Below, piece by piece: positions 1 through 7,821 of a DNA stretch of 20,589 nt; the stretch's first letter is position 1; every line of letters starts with the position of its first letter. The stretch is from JAMCRM01 sp041685075. Lineage in GTDB: Bacteria > Acidobacteriota > Terriglobia > Bryobacterales > Bryobacteraceae. Location of the stretch: contig JAWLGN010000071.1 of assembly GCA_041685075.1 (NCBI GenBank), positions 1 to 20,589 on the forward strand. Direction: 5' to 3'. A program made the position numbers and the translations under genes. The notes under the pieces were generated by a model that was given only the letters and a program-made list of their open reading frames with translations, ran no database searches and was not told where the DNA came from.

Positions 1-1889
1 ATGCGCTCGAGTTCGGAGAAGACGCGGTCGAGAGCCGCGCTGTCCGCGGCCAGGTAGGCGCCCGAAATGGCATTGCCCTCGCGCATCAGGCGGTTCAGGG
101 CATGGCGGTCCATGTAGGCTGCCACGCCGACGAATTCCCCCACCACGCCGGCCACTGGGGTCTGGCGCACCTCGCGCGCACCTTCCAGGATCTCCACCGT
201 GAGCATATCGCCGGGAGCGATTCCCAGCATCGAAGCCAGGTAGTCGGTGATCACCACACCCTCGGGCGGCAGGGTGACGCGGTTCAATTCCCTGTCGAGA
301 AGCCGGCGCAGTCGCCCGTCCGGTTCGATTCCCTGCACCGCGGTGCGGTAGGTGCGGTGCTCGAAGCGCAGCCGCGCCGGCACGGAGCGGAACGGCTCGG
401 CATAGCGCACCCCCGGCAGGCTCACCAGCGAGTATAGGGCGCGGCCGGAGACTGGCTCGATGAAGGTGACGGTCAAATCGTCGCGCTGCGCCTGGCGGAA
501 CTGCGCGTCCACGATGTAATCCACCGAATCGCCGAAGAACCCGCCCAGCACCAGGATGCCGGCCGACATCGCCACCCCCAGCACCGAGAGCGCCGACTTG
601 ATCGGTCGCCGCTCGATACTGCGGAGGATCATGCGCGTGGGTTGCGAGAGCCGCCGGCCGCCCAGCCGCTCCAGCAGGCTCACGCGATACCGCCCCGGGG
701 GCGCGGGCTGCATGGCCACGGCGGGCGGTTCCGAGGCCGCGCGGATAACCGAATGCAGCGTGCCGGCCATGGCCGCCGCCAGGCTGACCAACGCGCCGGT
801 AAGCACCACCGCAGGCCGCACAGCAAACTCCAGGTACGGGAAACGGTAGTACTTCATGTAGACCTGGCTCATGCCGCTGCCCATCCATGTGCCGGCGGCC
901 AGGCCCAGCGCCGCCCCCACCAGCACGATGGCCGCGGTGAGCTTCAGGTAATGCGCCGCCAGCGATGCGTTGGTGTAGCCGAAGGCTTTCAAAATGGCAA
1001 TCTGCCCGCGCTCGACAGCCATCAGGCGGGCCAGCACCACGTTGAGCAGAAAGGCCGCCACCCCCAGGAAGATCACCGGGAACAGGAAAGCCATGTTCTC
1101 GAGCTGCCGGAACTCCTCGGAGAGATAGCGGTGGGAGTTCTGGTCTTCGCGGCCGTGCGCGCCCCGCCCGCCATAGGGAGCCAGGATGGGATCCAGCCGC
1201 ATGACCACGTCCTGCACCCGGGCGCCGCGTTCGAGCGAAAGCGCCAGGTCGTTGAAGGCGCCGTCCATGTCGAAGGCGGCCTCGAGCGCCGTACGGTTCA
1301 TCCAGAAGATGCCGTAGCTCTTGAACTCCGGCACGATGGCGCCGGGCTGAAGCTGGAAGACGAACTCCGGGGAAGCCGCCACCCCCACGACGACAATCTG
1401 CTGGCGGCGCCCGTAGATGGTGGCCCGGAGCGAAGCGCCCGGCCCGATGCCGTGCGCTTCGGCGAAGGCGCTGCTTACCAGCGCTTCGTTCGCGCGATAC
1501 GGCTCCGGCAGCCGACCGGCGAGCAGGTGCAGGCGGTTCAACTGCGGCTGGCGGCCGTCCGGGATGGAGACGATCAGGGCGGAGACCGGGTCGCGGTAGC
1601 CCTCCATCTCCAGGGTGGCGGGACCGCTCACGCGCGTCTGGACCGTGTGCACTCCGGGAATGGCTTCCACGCGTTCCCGCACGCTCTCCGGCGCGCGGCG
1701 CATCTGCGCGAAGACGTCGCCGAAGCGGTACTCGGCGTAGAAGCGCGCCTGGGTGCGGCGCAGCGAATCGAGCGTGCTGGCCGAGAAAACGTAGGTGGCC
1801 ACGCCGCCCGCCACGACCATGGAGATGGCCAGCGCCTGGCCCTTCATCCCCATCAGGTCGCGGAAGAGCTTGCGGTCGAGCGCGCGCAT
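1..1889 (-). CDS. FtsX-type ABC transporter permease (C-terminus beyond window edge)
   Basis: Inner-membrane permease subunit of a MacB/LolCE-type ABC exporter, likely acting on lipids, lipoproteins or hydrophobic compounds at the envelope. I translated the minus strand from the ATG at 1889 and found no stop down to base 1, so at least 629 residues are present and the 3' end is missing. Hydrophobic segments lie near residues 17-39, 266-290, 316-338, 358-383 and 431-453. The segment around 290-307 (ARLMAVERGQIAILKAFGY) is the typical FtsX motif. A second MacB-type periplasmic region begins near residue 455, so two FtsX units are expected with about three more helices outside the window. The start lies 3 bases after the ATPase stop, which indicates one operon. 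No membrane-fusion (HlyD-like) gene is visible on this side. The family is clear; the substrate is unknown. Confidence 0.9.
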   Translation of the reverse strand, partial: MRALDRKLFRDLMGMKGQALAISMVVAGGVATYVFSASTLDSLRRTQARFYAEYRFGDVFAQMRRAPESVRERVEAIPGVHTVQTRVSGPATLEMEGYRDPVSALIVSIPDGRQPQLNRLHLLAGRLPEPYRANEALVSSAFAEAHGIGPGASLRATIYGRRQQIVVVGVAASPEFVFQLQPGAIVPEFKSYGIFWMNRTALEAAFDMDGAFNDLALSLERGARVQDVVMRLDPILAPYGGRGAHGREDQNSHRYLSEEFRQLENMAFLFPVIFLGVAAFLLNVVLARLMAVERGQIAILKAFGYTNASLAAHYLKLTAAIVLVGAALGLAAGTWMGSGMSQVYMKYYRFPYLEFAVRPAVVLTGALVSLAAAMAGTLHSVIRAASEPPAVAMQPAPPGRYRVSLLERLGGRRLSQPTRMILRSIERRPIKSALSVLGVAMSAGILVLGGFFGDSVDYIVDAQFRQAQRDDLTVTFIEPVSGRALYSLVSLPGVRYAEPFRSVPARLRFEHRTYRTAVQGIEPDGRLRRLLDRELNRVTLPPEGVVITDYLASMLGIAPGDMLTVEILEGAREVRQTPVAGVVGEFVGVAAYMDRHALNRLMREGNAISGAYLAADSAALDRVFSELER

Positions 1890-1892
1890 GGT

Positions 1893-2615
1893 TTACCAGC
1901 TCAGGTCCCGCGGCCTGCGCCGCTGCTCGTTGCGCTCCACCGAAACGATCCGGCCGTTGCTCATGTGCACCACGCGGGCGGCCATACCGGCGATATCGGC
2001 GTTATGGGTGATGATGGCGGTGGCGGCGCCCAACTCGCGGTTCACCGTCTCGATGGCCTCCAGCACCAGGACGCCGGTTTTGGAATCCAGCGCCCCGGTC
2101 GGCTCGTCGCACAGCAGCACCGAGGGCCGCTTGGCGATGGCGCGCGCGATGGCCACCCGCTGCTGCTCGCCCCCGGAGAGCTGCGAGGGAAAGTGGTCCT
2201 TGCGCTCTCCCAGGCCCACCAGCTCCAGCGCTTCGCCCGGCTCCATCGGGTTCCCGGCGATTTCGGTCACGGCGGCCACGTTCTCCCGGGCGGTGAGGCT
2301 GGGGATCAGGTTGTAGAACTGAAAGACGAAGCCCACGTGCTCGCGGCGGTACTCGGTAAGCTCGCGCTCGCCGGCTTGGGTGATGTCCCAGCCGCGATAG
2401 CGCACCAGTCCGCCGGTGGCGCGGTCCAGCCCGCCGAGGATGTTCAGCAGCGTCGACTTGCCGCTGCCCGAAGGGCCGAGGATGACGAGCAGTTCGCCGG
2501 CGTAAAGCTCCAGGCTCACACCGCGCAGCGCGTGGACCTGGACCTCGCCCATCTCGTAGATCTTGGTCACATCGCGGGCTTCAAAGACCACGTCTGCGCC
2601 TGGCGCGTCCGGCAT
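1893..2615 (-). CDS. ABC transporter ATP-binding protein, LolD/MacB family
   Basis: Cytoplasmic ATPase of 240 residues that powers the FtsX permease encoded directly downstream. All nucleotide-binding motifs are intact: Walker [10 protein letters not shown] at 47-55, Q-loop Gln99 in VFQFYNLIP, signature LSGGEQQR at 146-153, Walker [12 protein letters not shown] with Asp170-Glu171, and the switch His204 in ITHN. The sequence around the Q-loop and [11 protein letters not shown] is typical of the LolD/MacB/FtsE group. The ATG at 2615 gives the family's usual length and N-terminus (a beta strand leading into [10 protein letters not shown]). The upstream ribosome site is weak. The first gene of the pair is divergent from the bicupin gene, with 136 bases between them. 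The substrate cannot be told from the sequence. Confidence 0.93.
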   Translation of the reverse strand: MPDAPGADVVFEARDVTKIYEMGEVQVHALRGVSLELYAGELLVILGPSGSGKSTLLNILGGLDRATGGLVRYRGWDITQAGERELTEYRREHVGFVFQFYNLIPSLTARENVAAVTEIAGNPMEPGEALELVGLGERKDHFPSQLSGGEQQRVAIARAIAKRPSVLLCDEPTGALDSKTGVLVLEAIETVNRELGAATAIITHNADIAGMAARVVHMSNGRIVSVERNEQRRRPRDLSW

Positions 2616-2751
2616 GTACGGGTTCTCATTACGAGTCTAACGCGCTCGGCCGCGCGCGAGAATCGGGCTGGCCATTCTCTGATAGAGTAGAAGGCTGCCG
2701 GCGGCGGGTGCACAGGCCCGGCCGCCGCGATCTTACAGCCGAGAGCGAACT
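2616..2751. other. Divergent intergenic region between ABC ATPase and bicupin genes
   Basis: A 136-base gap between divergent genes. On the plus strand GATAGAGT at 2681-2688 is a possible -10 for the bicupin operon, but I see no matching -35. No small gene, hairpin terminator or RNA gene is evident. Confidence 0.4.
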
Positions 2752-3963
2752 ATGTCCAAGATCTCCCTTGTTAGAGAAGCCCTCTCCGCCGGCGAGGGCA
2801 TCGTCCGGCTTGCCCCGTGCTGGGTGCCGCGATCCTTTCTCATGCCCGGAGGCCGCCTCAAACTGGACCCCCGCGATCTCTACGCTTTAGGCGCGCATCG
2901 CGGCGGCATCGACGAGCGCTGGTTCTCCTCCACCACCAAGGCCGATAACGGCCCCGGAACCCCCGAAGACGAGGGTCTCAGCTACATCGCCATCGACTCC
3001 CAGCGGGTGCTCCTGAAAGAAGCCATCGAAGCCATCGGCGACGAGTTTCTGGGCGCCGACGTCATGCAGCAGCACGGCGGCTGGAACGTGCTCTGCAAGT
3101 TCTTCGACAACCTGGGCCCCATTCCCCACCACATGCACCAGATGGAGGAGCACGCGCGGCGCGTGGGTCAGAAGGGCAAGCCCGAAGCCTATTACTTCCC
3201 GCCGCAGTATAACTTCACCGGCAATAACTTCCCCTACACGTTCATGGGGCTCGAACCCGGCACCACCAAGGAGGACGTGCGCCGCTGCCTGGAACGCTGG
3301 AACGAGGGCGACAACGGCATTCTGGACTACTCCAAGGCCTACCGGCTGAAGCCCGGCACCGGCTGGCAGATCGACGCCGGCATCCTCCATGCCCCCGGCT
3401 CTCTGGTGACCTACGAGCCGCAGGTCAACTCCGACGTCTTCGGCATGTTCCAGTCCATGGTGGAAGGCCGCGCGGTGCCCTGGGACCTGCTGGTGAAGGA
3501 CGTGCCCAAGGAGCATCACCAGGATCTGGACTACATCATCGGGATGCTCGACTGGGAAGCCAACGTGGATCCCGAGTTCGGCGCGCACCGCCTCTTCCAT
3601 CCCAAGCCCGTGAAGGACGAAGCCGAGATGAACGACGCCGGCTACTCCGAAAAGTGGGTGGCCTACTCGACCCCTTACTACTCGGCTAAGGAACTGACGG
3701 TCTTCCCGGGGCGCTCGGTGGTGATCAAGGACGCCGCCGCTTACGGAGCCATTCTCACGCAGGGCCATGGCACGGTGGGGAGCCTCGAGGTCGAAACCCC
3801 CAGCATCATTCGCTACGGCGAGATGACCCGGGACGAGTTCTTCGTCACCGCCTGCGCGGCCCAGCAGGGCGTTGCCGTCACCAACTGCAGCCGCACCGAA
3901 AACCTCGTCATGCTGAAGCACTTCGGGCCGGATAATCCCGACGCCCGCGGGGTCGTCAAATGA
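2752..3963 (+). CDS. PMI-like bicupin protein, putative sugar isomerase
   Basis: Predicted cytoplasmic metal-binding bicupin of 403 residues, resembling class I mannose-6-phosphate isomerase homologues of Acidobacteriota and Planctomycetes. The first cupin shows a PMI-like metal set: His126/His127/His129 in PIPHHMHQ, Glu145 in KPEAYYF, and His213 in DAGILHAPGSL. The KPE and AG-x-x-HA motifs are those that supply zinc ligands in PMI enzymes. A second, weaker beta-rich cupin region runs from about 315 to 395 (GHGTVGSLEVETPSIIRYGE). Its TGA overlaps the epimerase ATG by four bases (ATGA at 3960-3963), so the two are translationally coupled and probably act on related sugars. The fold and ligand motifs are seen in the sequence. 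An aldose-ketose isomerase role is inferred, and the exact substrate is unknown. Confidence 0.8.
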   Translation: MSKISLVREALSAGEGIVRLAPCWVPRSFLMPGGRLKLDPRDLYALGAHRGGIDERWFSSTTKADNGPGTPEDEGLSYIAIDSQRVLLKEAIEAIGDEFLGADVMQQHGGWNVLCKFFDNLGPIPHHMHQMEEHARRVGQKGKPEAYYFPPQYNFTGNNFPYTFMGLEPGTTKEDVRRCLERWNEGDNGILDYSKAYRLKPGTGWQIDAGILHAPGSLVTYEPQVNSDVFGMFQSMVEGRAVPWDLLVKDVPKEHHQDLDYIIGMLDWEANVDPEFGAHRLFHPKPVKDEAEMNDAGYSEKWVAYSTPYYSAKELTVFPGRSVVIKDAAAYGAILTQGHGTVGSLEVETPSIIRYGEMTRDEFFVTACAAQQGVAVTNCSRTENLVMLKHFGPDNPDARGVVK

Positions 3964-4814
3964 AGTACGGGGTGCATGCGTTCATCTGGGCGGCGGAGTT
4001 CGGCCCCGCCCAGCTATCTCTGCTGCCGCCCATCAAGGAGCACGGCTTCGACGGCATCGAGATTCCCCTGTTCGAGGCCGCCGGCTTTCCCGCGGCGGCC
4101 ATTCGCAAGGGGGTGGAGGAGAACTGCCTCGAGTGCACGGCCTCCTCGGTGCTGCCCAACGGCACGCACGTGGGCTCGGCCGATGCCGATATCCGCCGCA
4201 AGACCCTGGGGCACCTGGCGGACTGTGTGAAGGCCACTGCCGAAGCCGGCGCCCGCATCCTGGCCGGGCCGCTCTACTCTCCCGTGGGCTACCTCCCGGG
4301 ACGCCGCCGCACGGCCGACGAGTGGAAATGGGCCGTGGAGGCCTTCCAGGCGCTCGGTCCCGTGGCGGCGCAACACGGCGTGACCCTCTGCATCGAGCCG
4401 CTCAACCGCTTCGAAACCTACTTCCTCAACACCGCCGCCGATGTGGCGGCGCTGTGCGAGGAGGTGGGGCATCCCAACGTCGGCGCGCTGTTCGACACCT
4501 TCCACGCCAACATCGAGGAGAAGGATATCGCCGCGGGCATCCGCACGGTGGCGCGGCACCTCAAGCACGTTCACACCTGCGAGAACGACCGCGGCACGCC
4601 GGGCAGCGGCCACGTGGAATGGGACGCCGTTTTCGCCGCACTGCGCGAGGTGCGCTACGACGGCTGGCTCACCATCGAGAGCTTCGGCTTCGCCGTGGGA
4701 GGCATCTCGGCCGCGGCTTCCATCTGGCGCGATTTGGCGGCAACGCCCGACGCCATCGCCTGGGACGGCGTGCGGTTTCTGAAGGGCAAAGCCGCCGCCG
4801 TAGCGGCGCGCTAG
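3960..4814 (+). CDS. Ketose 3-epimerase-family protein (D-tagatose/D-psicose 3-epimerase-like)
   Basis: TIM-barrel sugar epimerase of 284 residues, about the usual size for D-tagatose/D-psicose 3-epimerases, which epimerise free ketohexoses at C3 using a metal and two Glu residues. Candidate ligands are Glu146 (CIEPLNRFE), Asp179 (LFDTFHAN), His205 (HVHTCENDRG) and Glu240 (TIESFGF), with Glu152, His182 and Arg211 as further active-site residues. As I recall the Pseudomonas cichorii enzyme, its residues are Glu152, Glu158, Asp185, His188, His211, Arg217 and Glu246. Each residue here is offset by exactly six, so the spacing is identical. The start codon overlaps the bicupin stop. No signal peptide is seen, so it is cytoplasmic. 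Substrate preference (fructose/psicose, tagatose/sorbose or a phosphorylated sugar) cannot be read from sequence. Confidence 0.85.
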   Translation: MKYGVHAFIWAAEFGPAQLSLLPPIKEHGFDGIEIPLFEAAGFPAAAIRKGVEENCLECTASSVLPNGTHVGSADADIRRKTLGHLADCVKATAEAGARILAGPLYSPVGYLPGRRRTADEWKWAVEAFQALGPVAAQHGVTLCIEPLNRFETYFLNTAADVAALCEEVGHPNVGALFDTFHANIEEKDIAAGIRTVARHLKHVHTCENDRGTPGSGHVEWDAVFAALREVRYDGWLTIESFGFAVGGISAAASIWRDLAATPDAIAWDGVRFLKGKAAAVAAR

Positions 4815-4825
4815 CAGACAACGCG

Positions 4826-5440
4826 ATGGAAGCGGACTTCAACCGGCGTGCAGACGCACTCATAGCCAAAGGGCAGTTCGCGAAGGCGCGGGCGTTGCTG
4901 GAGGCGGCGGTCGGCGAGATGCCCGCCGGCTGGAAGCCTTCCCGCGGCGGTAGCGGGTCTCTCTCCATCTCGGTTTGGGATCAAGACGAGTTTCTCGCGC
5001 TTGCCGGCCATCAAAGGAAGGGTTTAACCAAACCGGTGTTCTGGGTTTCAGATTCCTATTCGAAGGCGTGGTATCAACTGGGGGCCATCGCGGTCGAAGA
5101 GGGGGATTTCGAGCGTGCCCTGTCCTCTATCGATTGCGGCCTCGAACTGGAGCCGGACCATCCCGAGTTGTGGTGCGAGAAGGGATACATACTCGGTCGA
5201 TTAGAGCGGCACGAAGAGGCGCTCCAATGCTATCTCCGGGCCGCGACGGCGCGGGACTGGGCTCCCCAATCCCATATAGCGAGGGCCCTGCGCGGGCAGG
5301 GCGTGGAACTGATCGACCTCGGCCGACTCGACGAGGCGGAAGATGTGCTGCGGCGGGCGCTGGAGCTGGAGCCGGAGAGCGACGTGGCCCGTAACGAACT
5401 GGAGTACATCGAGGAACGGAGACGGCAGCGCGAACCCTAA
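4826..5440 (+). CDS. Tetratricopeptide repeat protein
   Basis: Soluble protein of 204 residues with no signal peptide. An N-terminal helical hairpin (residues 1-31) precedes a Gly/Ser-rich linker and a conserved-looking aromatic stretch (about 46-80, WDQDEFLALAGHQ). TPR units follow near 77-111, 112-144 and 151-190, with typical signatures such as GDFERALSSIDCGLELEPDHPELW and LGRLDEAEDVLRRALELEPES. A protein-interaction role is known for the repeat; no specific function can be assigned. The ATG at 4826 is chosen because it follows the epimerase stop by 11 bases and starts a TPR-like helix; no clear Shine-Dalgarno is present. The gene has visibly more A/T at wobble positions (for example TTA, ATA and CAA codons around 5010-5220) than its neighbours. 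It converges on the glycosyltransferase gene, the stop codons overlapping by four bases. Confidence 0.8.
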   Translation: MEADFNRRADALIAKGQFAKARALLEAAVGEMPAGWKPSRGGSGSLSISVWDQDEFLALAGHQRKGLTKPVFWVSDSYSKAWYQLGAIAVEEGDFERALSSIDCGLELEPDHPELWCEKGYILGRLERHEEALQCYLRAATARDWAPQSHIARALRGQGVELIDLGRLDEAEDVLRRALELEPESDVARNELEYIEERRRQREP

Positions 5441-6858
5441 TGCCGCTCCTTGCGCCGGTAGATGACGGTGAAGCGCGTGCGCGCGGCGGGCGTGTAGCCG
5501 GCCAACCATTCGCTTAGGTCCGGGAAGCTGGTGATGGCGAGCCGCGGGTTGTACGGCCCCAGGCCGTCCAGCACAAACGCGGGGCGGGAGCGCGCCAGTT
5601 CCGCGCGATTGGCCTGGGCCAGCGCGGGCGCCAGCGTTTCCGACTGCGTCAGGTGGCGATCCGCCGGCACGCCCGTCATGGGCTGGCAATCGAGAAAACG
5701 CGATCCGGGCGGCAACTGCGTATAGACGAAGACCTCGGGCCGGTAGCCCCAAACCACCAGGGTGTCACCGGGCCGCGCCATCTCCCGCACGATGCGTGAG
5801 GCCGCTCGGCTGTCGCGGTCCATGGCGATATCGGCCCAGGTTTCCGATTGCCCCGCGGCCAGCAGCGGATAGCGCGGGCCGAAACGCACCAGCGGCACCA
5901 CGAGCAGCAGCGCCACGGCCCAGCGCCGCCGCCCCATCAGGACGAAGCCGCGCGCGCCCAGCAGCACCACCACCGGCAGCACCTGGAAATAGTAACGGGG
6001 GAAGAAGCGCAGCCCCATGGCGGCGGCCGCCAGCGAAAGCGCCGCCCAAGCCATCCATGCCCCGCGCCGTTTTTCATGACGCCACGCCCAGATGCCGGCC
6101 ACCAGCGGCGCGGCATGAAAGCCCGCCCAGGCCAGCGTGCGCTGGATGCCATGGAGCGCGGGTCGCTCGACGAAGGTCGAGCCGGCGTAGACCTGTCCCC
6201 AGCTCCACACCTGCTCCCAGTAAGACCCCAGCGCGCCCGCCCACCACATCCAGGTTGCCGCAACGGCGTTCACCGCCACAAAGCCCAGGGCCAGCCCGGG
6301 CACCCCGCGCCATCCCCACGCCGCGCACGCCGCCAGGACGAAGAGTCCCTTGGGGTTGATCAGAAACGCTACGCCCGCCAGCGCTCCGGCCCACAACGCA
6401 CGCCCGCGCCAGGCCATCCACACCGCCGCCAGGTGCGGCGCCAGCATCATCAGGTCGGCGGCCACGGGAATCACCGCCGAGGGAAGATAGAAAGTCAGGA
6501 AGAACGCCGTCAGGCCCGCGGCCCACCACGCCTCGCGCCGCCCCCAGGCGTCCCGCGCGAAAGCCCAGGCCAACGCGCAGACGGCCAGGGCGTAGAGCGC
6601 ACCGGCCAGGCGCAGCGTCCAGCCGTGGTCCAGCGGGATGTAGAACGCCGCCAGCAACGGCGGCTTATCGAACCAGAAGTCGCGGTAGATGACGGCGCCA
6701 TGCGCCATCTGCTGCCCGGCGGCCAGCGGCAGGTTGTCCTCCGCCCATAGCACTCCGGAGTGGGCCAGCCGCGCCGCGGCCAACCCCGCGAACAGCAGCA
6801 GCCACCAGACCGTCGTCAGGCCGAGGCGGCGGCTTTCGCCAGCAGGCGTTCCAGGCAT
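5437..6858 (-). CDS. Membrane glycosyltransferase, ArnT/RgtA/PMT-like (GT-C fold)
   Basis: Polytopic inner-membrane protein of 473 residues predicted to transfer a sugar from a polyprenyl-phosphate donor on the periplasmic side. After the first helix (about 14-31) comes the first-loop motif of GT-C enzymes: Glu40-Asp41 (LWAEDNLPLAAGQQ) and YRDFWFDKPPLLA at 58-70, whose acidic residues correspond to the catalytic Asp and the DxxPP region of ArnT/PMT proteins. About ten hydrophobic segments follow, and a soluble tail from about residue 350 carries GDTLVVWGYRPEVFVYTQLPP. The ATG at 6858 is the only plausible start; it lies inside the upstream GalU gene, overlapping it by 43 bases. Coupling to a nucleotide-sugar enzyme fits a role in glycan or glycolipid synthesis. 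The acceptor is unknown. Confidence 0.83.
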   Translation of the reverse strand: MPGTPAGESRRLGLTTVWWLLLFAGLAAARLAHSGVLWAEDNLPLAAGQQMAHGAVIYRDFWFDKPPLLAAFYIPLDHGWTLRLAGALYALAVCALAWAFARDAWGRREAWWAAGLTAFFLTFYLPSAVIPVAADLMMLAPHLAAVWMAWRGRALWAGALAGVAFLINPKGLFVLAACAAWGWRGVPGLALGFVAVNAVAATWMWWAGALGSYWEQVWSWGQVYAGSTFVERPALHGIQRTLAWAGFHAAPLVAGIWAWRHEKRRGAWMAWAALSLAAAAMGLRFFPRYYFQVLPVVVLLGARGFVLMGRRRWAVALLLVVPLVRFGPRYPLLAAGQSETWADIAMDRDSRAASRIVREMARPGDTLVVWGYRPEVFVYTQLPPGSRFLDCQPMTGVPADRHLTQSETLAPALAQANRAELARSRPAFVLDGLGPYNPRLAITSFPDLSEWLAGYTPAARTRFTVIYRRKERH

Positions 6859-7712
6859 TTGCGGAAATCGGCGCCGTAGACCGGGTCGGCCAGGGCGAAC
6901 TCCACGAAGCTCTCGAAGTAGCTCGGAAAGTTGCCGATGTCGTAGCGCTTCTCGTGCGGCTCCAGCCGCACCGCCACCACGCGCCGGCCCTCTTCGCAGA
7001 GCAACTGGATGGCGTCGGTAAGCTGGATTTCGCCGCGCTGGTCCGGCTTCACCCGCCGGATCTTGTCGAAGATCACGGGCGAGAAGATGTACCGGCCGGC
7101 GATGGCCAGGTTGCTCGGGGCCTCCTCCGGCCGCGGCTTCTCCACCAGGTTGACGATCCGGAAGACATCGGCGATGCCGTCTTCCGGCTGCACGATGCCG
7201 TAGTGCGAGGTCTCCTCCTGCGGCACCTCTTCCACCGCAATGACGCAGCTTGCGCGGCGCTCGTCGAACACCTGGGCCAGCCGCGTGACCGCGCGCGAGA
7301 GCGCGTTGATTCCCAGGATCGAATCGCCCAGCGCCACCAGGAACGGCTCCTCGCCGGCGAAATTTTCGGCGCACAGGATGGCGTCGCCCAGCCCCTTCTG
7401 CATGCGCTGCCGGGTGTAGAAGAAATTAGCCTTCAGCGCTTCAAAATCCAGTTCCTGCAGCAGATCCTTCTTGTTGTTCTCGGTGAGCAGCTTCGAAAGC
7501 GCAGGATCGTGGTCGAAGTGGTTCTCGATGGACGCCTTGTTGCGGCCGGTAACGAACAGAATCTGCTCGATCCCGTTGGTCACCAGCTCCTCCACCACGT
7601 ACTGCACGATCGGCTTGCGCGCCACGGGCAACATCTCCTTCGGCTGCGACTTGGTGGCTGGAAGCAGCCGCGTACCGTGGCCGGCTACTGGAATCACTGC
7701 GCTCTTAATCAC
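6816..7712 (-). CDS. galU: UTP-glucose-1-phosphate uridylyltransferase (GalU-type)
   Basis: Cytoplasmic nucleotidyltransferase of 298 residues converting UTP and glucose-1-phosphate to UDP-glucose, a precursor for glycans. The N-terminal Rossmann signature IPVAGHGTRLLPATKSQPKE is intact with the nucleotide-binding G-x-G-T-R and the lysine of PKEML. Further family landmarks are KGLGDAILCAENF, the LGDSILG metal-binding Asp region, LVEKPRPEEAPSNLAIAGRYI, and the C-terminal GEIQLTDAIQLL and KRYDIGNFPSYFESFVEFAL. Length agrees with GalU (about 290-300). I chose the GTG at 7712 because the family's N-terminus begins at IKSAVIP; in-frame codons upstream would add non-homologous residues. The start sits only a few bases from a -10-like element, so the message may be leaderless. 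It heads an operon with the membrane glycosyltransferase. Confidence 0.93.
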   Translation of the reverse strand: MIKSAVIPVAGHGTRLLPATKSQPKEMLPVARKPIVQYVVEELVTNGIEQILFVTGRNKASIENHFDHDPALSKLLTENNKKDLLQELDFEALKANFFYTRQRMQKGLGDAILCAENFAGEEPFLVALGDSILGINALSRAVTRLAQVFDERRASCVIAVEEVPQEETSHYGIVQPEDGIADVFRIVNLVEKPRPEEAPSNLAIAGRYIFSPVIFDKIRRVKPDQRGEIQLTDAIQLLCEEGRRVVAVRLEPHEKRYDIGNFPSYFESFVEFALADPVYGADFRKCLERLLAKAAASA

Positions 7713-7718
7713 ATCTCC

Positions 7719-7724
7719 ACTATA
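7719..7724 (-). promoter_or_regulatory. Candidate -10 element for the galU operon
   Basis: On the minus strand this reads TATAGT, four bases of six shared with TATAAT at the strongest positions. It ends six bases before the galU GTG start at 7712, so transcription from it would begin at or next to the start codon. The -35 region (near 7742-7747, TCGGTG) is poor. The call rests on position and sequence only. Confidence 0.35.
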
Positions 7725-7770
7725 TTCCAAGTACGCCGCCACACCGATGGAACGACGTGAGCTGGAGTAC

Positions 7771-7799
7771 TTGAAGCCCGCGCCGTAAGCAGCTATATT
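7771..7799 (+). promoter_or_regulatory. Sigma70-type promoter for the exonuclease-like gene
   Basis: TTGAAG at 7771-7776 and TATATT at 7794-7799 are separated by the ideal 17 bases, and the -10 lies 22 bases before the ATG at 7822. This is one of the two best promoter matches in the window. It sits in the 109-base divergent region shared with galU, which also holds a 7-bp inverted repeat (CAAGTAC at 7729-7735, GTACTTG at 7767-7773). The second arm of that repeat overlaps the -35 element, so it could be an operator. Confidence 0.6.
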
Positions 7800-7821
7800 G
7801 GGCAAATAAAAAGCGAAGCAG

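Noticed and set aside
642..2690. A 682-residue open frame on the plus strand opposite the ABC transporter genes
   Set aside because: Its product is a His/Arg/Gly/Ala-rich sequence with no domain, typical of antisense frames in GC-rich DNA. The minus strand has a complete ATPase with all motifs and a continuous FtsX permease.
4133..4825. An upstream extension of the TPR open frame by about 231 residues
   Set aside because: The extension lies in another frame over the epimerase gene and is Arg/Gly-rich without a domain. The epimerase has exact catalytic spacing, so the TPR protein starts at 4826.
6859..7374. An upstream extension of the membrane glycosyltransferase frame
   Set aside because: It overlaps GalU in another frame and lacks hydrophobic or conserved sequence. 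The GT-C first helix begins right after the ATG at 6858.
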